From DAOTVS01 sp034436375 (GTDB taxonomy: Bacteria; Chloroflexota; Anaerolineae; SpSt-313): a DNA stretch of 26,181 bases. A model generated the notes under the pieces. The model was not told the origin of the DNA. It did no database searches and saw only the letters and a program-made list of their open reading frames with translations. Position 1 is the stretch's first letter, and every line of letters starts with the position of its first letter. This document shows positions 6,849 to 12,531 of this stretch, piece by piece. The stretch lies in contig DAOTVS010000159.1 of NCBI GenBank assembly GCA_034436375.1, forward strand, positions 1 to 26,181, in the 5' to 3' direction. Made by a program: the position numbers and the translations under genes.

Positions 6849-8789
6849 CTATGGGGTGGTGGCCGGCGCCTCGTTGACCGGCAATCCGAAATAGTAGCGC
6901 AGGATGTTGGCAGCAATGGGAGCCGCCGTTGATGAGCCTTCACCGCCACCTTCCACAAAGACGATTACGGCTACCTCTGGCTTGTCGGCTGGGGCATAAC
7001 CGACGAACCAGGCATGGGTTGCGCGGTTGCCGTGGGCATCCGCTGGACCGAACTCGGCGGAGCCAGTCTTGCCGGCCACAGGGACCTCGGGCAGATTGGC
7101 CAGCGGCGCTGTGCCGCCGGGGGCGACCGCGTCGCGCAGCCCTTGCTGGACGATCTTGAGATCATCGGGCGAAACATCGAGCTTGCGGATGATCTTGGGC
7201 TGGAAGGGCTGTACCACGTTGCCGTCAGCATCCACGATCTCGCGGACGATCTGCGGCCGGTAGAGCGTGCCGCCATTGGCCACTGCACAGTAGGCATTGA
7301 GCATCTGCAGAGGGGTCGTCAGCACAAAGCCCTGGCCGATGGACATGTTATAGGTGTCGCCGGTTGTCCAGCTTTCCTCATAGTTCAGGCGTTTCCATTG
7401 GCTGGTGGGCACCAGGCCCGGGGCTTCGCCGGGCAACTCGATGCCAGTGGGACTGCCCAACCCAAACATCTGCGCATAGCGGTCGATCTCATCGAGGCCA
7501 AGGCCCGGGAAATCCTCATAGCCGCCGCCTAATTTGTAGAAAAAGATATCGCATGATTGGGCCAGCGCCTGCTCAACGTTAATGTTGCCGTGCCCGACGC
7601 CGAGTTTGCGGATCCAGCAGTAGAAATTCCAGATGGTGCCCATAGAATTGACCTGCATGGTGCCCCCGCAGTAAAAGGTCGTGTCCTTGTTGATGAGCTT
7701 ATCCTGCAGGCCGCCACTGGCCGGGATGATCTTGAAAATCGAGCCGGGGGGATATTGGCCGGCGATGGCCCGATTGAACATGGGCTGTGTCGGATCGGTC
7801 AGCAGAGGGGCATAGGCTTGACTGTTGCCCTGTGCGAACAGATTGTTGTCATAGGTAGGGAGCGATACCATCGCCAGTACTTCGCCAGTTTGGGGCGCCA
7901 TGACGATGGCTACGGCCGATTTCCCCTTGGCGGCCTCCATGCCCTGTTGCAGGAACTCGGCGGTACGCGCCTGGAGGTCGCGATCGATGGTAAGGACCAG
8001 GCTGTGGCCGGGCTGCGGGGGTTCATAGGCGAGGGTGGCGACTTCACGCCCATAGGCATCGACTTCGACGTGCTTGCGTCCCCGCTGCCCATGCAACTGC
8101 GACTCCATCGTGCGCTCCAGCCCCGCATAGCCGACCATATCGTTCGGCGTATAGTCGCTGTTGGGGAGCGAGAGGTATTGGTTGACCTGCTCGGCCGGCA
8201 TGCGCCACATGTAGCCGATGATCTGCGAGAAGAGCGGGCCATCGAGGTAGGTACGGGTTGGCTGAATATCGACGCTAATGCCTGGCATCTGGGGCAACTC
8301 TTCGAGCAGAATCAGAGCAACCTGCCGGTCGATGTTGGAGGCGATCGGGTAGGCATCGAAGGGGCGTTTTTCCGCTTCCTTCACCATACTCTCCAGGTCT
8401 ACCGGTGCATCCGTGGTGGCACTGGAGGGGGCGCCGGCGGTCGATGCGACCGGAGGGGACGACTGCTGGGCCACAGGAATGCCTAGCAGGCTGGAGAGAC
8501 GGTTGAGAATGGGGCGGCGATCCACCTCCTTTGCAGGCAGGCGTGACGCTGTGACGGAAACGACAAAGCGGGGTGTATTCTGGACCAGGAGTTGGTGATT
8601 GCGGTCGTAGAATACGCCGCGGGGTGCATCAACCGATTCGATGCGGAAGCGTTGGCCGTCGGCCTGTTGCTGGAACTCCTGGCCACGGACAATTTGCAGC
8701 TGCCAAAGTTGGGCGACGAGCGCTCCAAAGGCAGCCAGCATGGCCAGCCGGACCAGGATTAGGCGAATCCTTTGCTCCCATTGACTCAT
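6849..8789 (-). CDS. mrdA: Penicillin-binding protein 2 (peptidoglycan DD-transpeptidase)
   Basis: A 646-residue class B PBP that cross-links peptidoglycan on the outer face of the membrane during elongation, paired with RodA. Order: short cytoplasmic N-terminus, one membrane anchor at about 9-29, the PBP dimerisation region (about 50-245, with RGVFYDRN near 57-64), then the transpeptidase domain. The active site is complete: SIFK with Ser350 and Lys353, SCD at 412-414, KTG at 574-576. A low-complexity Ser/Ala/Pro/Thr stretch at about 105-130 interrupts the dimerisation region. Cys374, Cys391, His400 and Cys413 lie where E. coli PBP2 binds zinc, so a metal site is possible (inference). The gene begins four bases after the mreD stop. 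Confidence 0.96.
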   Translation of the reverse strand: MSQWEQRIRLILVRLAMLAAFGALVAQLWQLQIVRGQEFQQQADGQRFRIESVDAPRGVFYDRNHQLLVQNTPRFVVSVTASRLPAKEVDRRPILNRLSSLLGIPVAQQSSPPVASTAGAPSSATTDAPVDLESMVKEAEKRPFDAYPIASNIDRQVALILLEELPQMPGISVDIQPTRTYLDGPLFSQIIGYMWRMPAEQVNQYLSLPNSDYTPNDMVGYAGLERTMESQLHGQRGRKHVEVDAYGREVATLAYEPPQPGHSLVLTIDRDLQARTAEFLQQGMEAAKGKSAVAIVMAPQTGEVLAMVSLPTYDNNLFAQGNSQAYAPLLTDPTQPMFNRAIAGQYPPGSIFKIIPASGGLQDKLINKDTTFYCGGTMQVNSMGTIWNFYCWIRKLGVGHGNINVEQALAQSCDIFFYKLGGGYEDFPGLGLDEIDRYAQMFGLGSPTGIELPGEAPGLVPTSQWKRLNYEESWTTGDTYNMSIGQGFVLTTPLQMLNAYCAVANGGTLYRPQIVREIVDADGNVVQPFQPKIIRKLDVSPDDLKIVQQGLRDAVAPGGTAPLANLPEVPVAGKTGSAEFGPADAHGNRATHAWFVGYAPADKPEVAVIVFVEGGGEGSSTAAPIAANILRYYFGLPVNEAPATTP

Positions 8790-8793
8790 AGCT

Positions 8794-9312
8794 TTACCAG
8801 CCGAGTTCCTTTGGCGCCGTCCGACGATGCAACAGGCCCACCAGCGGATAAACCAGGACGGTTAAGAAAAGGTTGATGATGGCCGCTGGGATAACTACAG
8901 GAAGCAGTATCTGCCCCCACTGTAGAGGCCAACCGGCCGCGCGCAAAAGCCAGACGGAAACGCCTTCCTGAGTCAGCGTACAGAGCACGGCGACGGTGGG
9001 CAGGAGCATAAAGTGCTCACGCGGCAACAGAGCTGCACCAAAGCCGGCCAGCGCGCCGACGATGGACATCACGAAGGTATGCATACCGAAGGGGCCGCCC
9101 GAGACCATGTCGAGCGCCAACCCTCCAATGAAACCGCTCAGGGCGCCATGAGAGGGGCCGTTGTACAGCGCCCAGCAGACCACGGTGGCCAGCACCAGGT
9201 CGGGCTGCAGATGGGCGATGGTCAAACGCGGCATCATGGTGACCTGCAGCAGGGCCAGGACCAAGAGCAGGACCGGTCCCAGGTAGACGCGAATGGCTGT
9301 GCCTTTGCTCAT
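8794..9312 (-). CDS. mreD: Rod shape-determining protein MreD
   Basis: A 172-residue hydrophobic protein with about five membrane segments, normal for MreD. It reads MSKGTAIRVYLGPVLLLVLA at the start and contains the family-like stretch HLQPDLVLATVVCWALYNGP (about 34-53) and GGLALDMVSGGPFG. MreD is the inner-membrane link between MreC, RodA and PBP2. Sequence conservation in this family is low, and the call rests on size, membrane pattern and position between mreC and mrdA. Its ATG overlaps the mreC TGA by four bases (ATGA), typical of tight coupling. Confidence 0.92.
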   Translation of the reverse strand: MSKGTAIRVYLGPVLLLVLALLQVTMMPRLTIAHLQPDLVLATVVCWALYNGPSHGALSGFIGGLALDMVSGGPFGMHTFVMSIVGALAGFGAALLPREHFMLLPTVAVLCTLTQEGVSVWLLRAAGWPLQWGQILLPVVIPAAIINLFLTVLVYPLVGLLHRRTAPKELGW

Positions 9313-10175
9313 GGGCTGACGCCTGGCGTGGGCGTTTCTTCCACGCCGATGGGCGTAAAGTACCGTACGACGATCACCGTTTCCAGCTGGTCATAGTCCA
9401 CTGCCGGTTGTATCTGCACCTCCTGGAACATATCGACATCGCGCTGGCGCACTTCGGTCACCTGACCGATCAGGAGGTGGCGTGGGAAGCTCCCGCCGAG
9501 ACCGGAAGTGAGGATCAGGTCGCCCACCTGGGCCACGCCTTGCTCCGTCTGCGGCAGGAGGTTCATCACCAGGCTGTTGCCCGTCTGCCCCTGCACGCTG
9601 CCCGTGGCCCGTGAGCGCTGCACCATGGCCGTCACTGAGCTGGACGGGTCGGTCAGGAGCTTGACCTTGGCTGAATTGGGACGTACTTCGTCGATCTGGC
9701 CAACCAGGCCGCGCGGGGTGATCACCGGCATGCCCGGCTTGATGCCATCCTGGCTGCCCCGGTCAATCGTTAGATAGCGGAGGAGGTTGCTTGGGTCGCG
9801 ACCAATGACGTCGGCAAAGAGCAGATCGGCATTCGGCCCCAGGATATCAGGCGATTGTTCCTTGAGATTGAGCAGCTGGCGTAGATTGTCGTTCTCGATC
9901 TGGATCTCACGCAGCATGCTCACCTGGTAGATCAATTGATCGACCTGGTCCTTCAACTGCGCGTTTTCTGCGCGCATACTCTGGAGGTCATGAGGGATCT
10001 CGATAATGCTGTTGATCCCCTGCATCAGCCTTTCCATTGTATATTGCACGGGCACCACTACGCTGGATGCCCCATCTTCAACGGGGCGCAAAGTGCCCGC
10101 CCATCCCAGAACGAGAACGATGACGCTGGCGAGCATGACAACCAGAAGGAGTGGCCAGTTTCGGAGACCTTTCAC
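9309..10175 (-). CDS. mreC: Rod shape-determining protein MreC
   Basis: A 288-residue protein with a short cytoplasmic start, one membrane segment (about 8-27), a coiled coil (about 65-105, with DQVDQLIYQVSMLREIQIEN) and a C-terminal beta-barrel MreC domain (about 120-275, including ADVIGRDPSNLLRYLTIDRG and VITPRGLVGQI). It organises the elongation complex outside the membrane and activates PBP2. The start is a GTG (10173-10175) with AAAGG about ten bases upstream. The tail GVEETPTPGVSP is unstructured. It overlaps mreD by four bases and follows mreB after a 48-base gap. Confidence 0.95.
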   Translation of the reverse strand: MKGLRNWPLLLVVMLASVIVLVLGWAGTLRPVEDGASSVVVPVQYTMERLMQGINSIIEIPHDLQSMRAENAQLKDQVDQLIYQVSMLREIQIENDNLRQLLNLKEQSPDILGPNADLLFADVIGRDPSNLLRYLTIDRGSQDGIKPGMPVITPRGLVGQIDEVRPNSAKVKLLTDPSSSVTAMVQRSRATGSVQGQTGNSLVMNLLPQTEQGVAQVGDLILTSGLGGSFPRHLLIGQVTEVRQRDVDMFQEVQIQPAVDYDQLETVIVVRYFTPIGVEETPTPGVSP

Positions 10176-10223
10176 ATCCGTGCTGCCTTTGTGGAGCCCT
10201 CGATGATCCTGGACATGCAGGGC

Positions 10224-11288
10224 CTAGCGCTGCTGCATGCCGGCTCGCTGGGTCGCTGAGAGCATGGTCTTGAGCGTGCCCAGGCTTTCGAGGATCTTGG
10301 CGCCGCCGCGCACCACACACGTCACCGGGTCGTCGGCCCGGTAGACACGCATGCGCGTCTCCTCTGCGAGCCGCTCAGGCAGGCTCTGCAGCAGAGAGCT
10401 GCCGCCGGCCAGGGCGATGCCCTGCTCCATGAGATCGGCAACCAACTCGGGCGGCGTCTCGTCGATGGCGCTCTTGACCGTCTCTACGATCGCGCCTACC
10501 GGCCCCGACAGTGCCTCGCGAATCTCGATGCTCGATACGTCCACAGCATCGGGCAAGCCGGTGATCAGGTTGCGGCCGCGGACGGTCATGGTCTGTTCCT
10601 CGGCGAGCGGGTAGGCAGAGCCGATGGCAATCTTGGTGCGTTCAGCCATGCGGTCGCCAACGAGCAGGTTGTATTTCTGGCGCATGTACTGCACGATTTG
10701 CTCATCCATCTCGTCGCCGGCGATGCGCATGGAACGGCTGACGACAATGCCGCCGAGGGAGATGACGGCGACTTCGGTGGTGCCGCCGCCGATGTCCACG
10801 ATCATGCTGCCGACCGAGTCACTGACGGGAAGGCCGGCGCCGATGGCTGCCGCGACCGGCTCTTCGACCAGGTAGGCTTCGCGAGCCCCGGCATTGATGG
10901 TGGCGTCATGCACGGCGCGCTTTTCAACTTCTGTCACCCCGCTGGGGATGCCCACGACGACACGGGGGCGGGGCATGGGCACGCGCAGGCGCTCGTGGAC
11001 TTTGCTGATAAAGTAGTGCAGCATCTTCTCGGTAATGTCAAAGTCCGAGATCACCCCATCGCGCATGGGGCGCACAGCGATGATGTTGGCCGGGGTTCTC
11101 CCTACCATCTCTTTGGCTTCGGCGCCGATGGCCAGGACTTTTTTGGTTTTCCGGTCGATTGCGACTACCGAGGGCTCGTGAATGACGATCCCCTGGCCCT
11201 GCACCATCACCAGGGTGGTCGCCGTGCCCAGGTCAACACTAATGTCTCGCGAAAAGAGGCCGAGCAGGGAATTCACCGGGCTTAACAC
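10224..11288 (-). CDS. mreB: Rod shape-determining actin-like protein MreB
   Basis: A 354-residue actin-fold ATPase that forms membrane-attached filaments guiding lateral wall synthesis. DLGTATT at 19-25 is phosphate loop 1, EEPVAAAIG starts at about 142, DIGGGTTE at 165-172 is phosphate loop 2, and AGGSSLL near 294-300 is the adenosine motif. The start is uncertain: the frame extends to a TTG at 11312, but GAGGAG sits seven bases before the GTG at 11286-11288 and the family N-terminus begins there. It is the first gene of the mreBCD-mrdA-minCDE-rodA operon and has a clear promoter about 40 bases upstream. Confidence 0.97.
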   Translation of the reverse strand: MLSPVNSLLGLFSRDISVDLGTATTLVMVQGQGIVIHEPSVVAIDRKTKKVLAIGAEAKEMVGRTPANIIAVRPMRDGVISDFDITEKMLHYFISKVHERLRVPMPRPRVVVGIPSGVTEVEKRAVHDATINAGAREAYLVEEPVAAAIGAGLPVSDSVGSMIVDIGGGTTEVAVISLGGIVVSRSMRIAGDEMDEQIVQYMRQKYNLLVGDRMAERTKIAIGSAYPLAEEQTMTVRGRNLITGLPDAVDVSSIEIREALSGPVGAIVETVKSAIDETPPELVADLMEQGIALAGGSSLLQSLPERLAEETRMRVYRADDPVTCVVRGGAKILESLGTLKTMLSATQRAGMQQR

Positions 11289-11326
11289 CAAAGTGCTCCT
11301 CTCTCTCTGCAACGGGTGGTGGCTGG

Positions 11327-11355
11327 ATTATAGCACAAAACAGTGATTGAGCCAA
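11327..11355 (-). promoter_or_regulatory. Promoter of the mreB operon
   Basis: On the minus strand there is TTGGCT (11350-11355), a 17-base spacer, then TATAAT (11327-11332), preceded by TGC to give an extended -10. It would start a leader of about 30 bases before the mreB GTG. No other comparably strong promoter was found inside the eight-gene operon, although I did not search its intergenic gaps exhaustively. Confidence 0.75.
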
Positions 11356-11619
11356 TCATTTGTTGAAGAGGGTGGCCTATCACTACAGCCGTACTTACCG
11401 ACTCGGGCGCGGATCCCATCCGGGCATCGCGCTTCGCACGCGACCGGAGTGGAGCCATTCGGGGGATTTGGCGGGTCAGGGCCGGGCAGGCGCACAGCAC
11501 CTTGGCCGGCTGTTACCGGGAGCGGGCTGGATCAAGTGCGGTTGCAGTACTATTCTAGCCACGATTTCTCAAAAGGTGAATGCGACAGCTTGGGACATGC
11601 GCAGGCAATCCCTTTGTGC

Positions 11620-11625
11620 TATAAT
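11620..11625 (+). promoter_or_regulatory. Extended -10 promoter of the exopolysaccharide locus
   Basis: A plus-strand TATAAT with a TGC extension, 40 bases before the ATG at 11666. The 13 bases TTTGTGCTATAAT are identical to those at the divergent mreB promoter. No good -35 is found at 16-18 bases; a TTGGGA lies 24 bases upstream, which is too far. Confidence 0.65.
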
Positions 11626-11665
11626 AGCCGGGTCCTGCGATGGGAAAAGTACGTAGGGAGGTGCG

Positions 11666-12379
11666 ATGCCATTGGCCGGCCGGCCAGAGATGAGCGATGC
11701 ATCTGCTGAAGAGGAGGCCGTGATGCGACGGCGGCGTCCGCTGGCCCTGGCAGGGATTGGGGTTCTCTCGATCTTGCTCGTAGGCGTGGCCTACCGCGCC
11801 ACGCGCAACGCACCCGCGCCGGTAGCGGTGCGCACGGTGCCCCGGCTGGCGCAGGCGGAGGCCGTGGCGCGCTTGAGCGCCGCGGGCCTGCGCGCCTCTG
11901 CACCGCCGGTGTGGGCGGGTGCCCGCCCCGAATGGCAGGTTCCCGGGCGCTACCGGCTCTTCTTCGCCGCGCCGGCTCGAGACGGCGGAACCGACATCTA
12001 CCGCGCCGAGGCGCAGGTGGATGGCGATGGCCGGGTGGCCCGCGTGACCGGCGCTGTCCGGCTGACCCATACACCGGCCGGCGACGAGACCGCGCCGGTG
12101 CTGACCGACGGCTGGCTGGCCTTTACCATGCGGGTAGGCGACCGCTACCAGGCCGTGACCTGCATGCCCCTGACGGATCTGCGGCGCATGTATGTGTTTG
12201 CCTTTACCCATCCGGCGGTGCAGGTGCACCTGGCCTGGCAGGAAGGGACCGCGGATGGGGCGGCCCAGCTCGCCGTCAGGGCGATGCTTCCGACCGGCGG
12301 GGTGGAGATGAGCATCGATCCCACTGTGCCGCGTGTGCAGCCGGCGGGGGCCGATCTCCAGTACCAACCGGCAAGGTGA
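11666..12379 (+). CDS. Membrane-anchored protein of unknown function
   Basis: A 237-residue protein that I do not recognise. It has a short acidic N-terminus (DASAEEEA), an RRRR patch at 21-24, then one hydrophobic segment at about 25-43. By the positive-inside rule the rest lies outside the membrane. The soluble part (about 50-237) is rich in beta-type strands and small residues, with no catalytic motif that I can identify. It contains YRLFFAAPARDGGTDIYRAE and ends in a run with VPRVQPAG. The start has GGGAGG six bases upstream and a strong -10 forty bases upstream. It is the first plus-strand gene before the glycosidase-like/ligase fusion, so a role in the cell envelope is likely but unproven. 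A 389-residue open frame on the opposite strand is a codon-bias shadow. Confidence 0.75.
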   Translation: MPLAGRPEMSDASAEEEAVMRRRRPLALAGIGVLSILLVGVAYRATRNAPAPVAVRTVPRLAQAEAVARLSAAGLRASAPPVWAGARPEWQVPGRYRLFFAAPARDGGTDIYRAEAQVDGDGRVARVTGAVRLTHTPAGDETAPVLTDGWLAFTMRVGDRYQAVTCMPLTDLRRMYVFAFTHPAVQVHLAWQEGTADGAAQLAVRAMLPTGGVEMSIDPTVPRVQPAGADLQYQPAR

Positions 12380-12419
12380 TGCGCGACAGGCAGCCCCTGA
12401 GGCGCAGATTATGGCTGTT

Positions 12420-12442
12420 GCCTCGCCCCGCCCGGGCGAGGC
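12420..12442. repeat. GC-rich hairpin between the unknown protein and the fusion gene
   Basis: Perfect nine-base arms GCCTCGCCC (12420-12428) and GGGCGAGGC (12434-12442) with a five-base loop, 40 bases after the stop codon of the preceding gene. No T tract follows, so it is not a classical terminator; it may partly separate the two genes at the RNA level. Confidence 0.6.
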
Positions 12443-12531
12443 CGGGTTGATGGGCGGATCTGCAGGGGCAGATGCCCACATCGAGCGGCAAATGCACCCG
12501 CATCGGCGGGCTTGAGGGAAGCGTTGGGCTG

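Larger units (their letters stand above)
11289..11665. other. Divergent intergenic region with two promoters
   Basis: These 377 bases separate mreB (minus) from the unknown-protein gene at 11666 (plus). They hold the mreB promoter near the left end and a plus-strand -10 near the right end. The middle part (about 11360-11580) shows no convincing gene on either strand; frames there are short, lack good starts and resemble no protein I know. Confidence 0.6.

Noticed and set aside
7557..8486. 309-residue plus-strand frame opposite mrdA
   Set aside because: The minus strand encodes PBP2 with all catalytic motifs; the plus-strand frame has no domain or ribosome binding site.
11470..11520. Plus-strand stretch GGGTCAGGGCCGGGCAGG resembling part of the SRP RNA core
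   Set aside because: The invariant GGAA tetraloop and AGCAGC internal loop of SRP RNA domain IV are absent and the flanks do not pair well, so it is likely chance.
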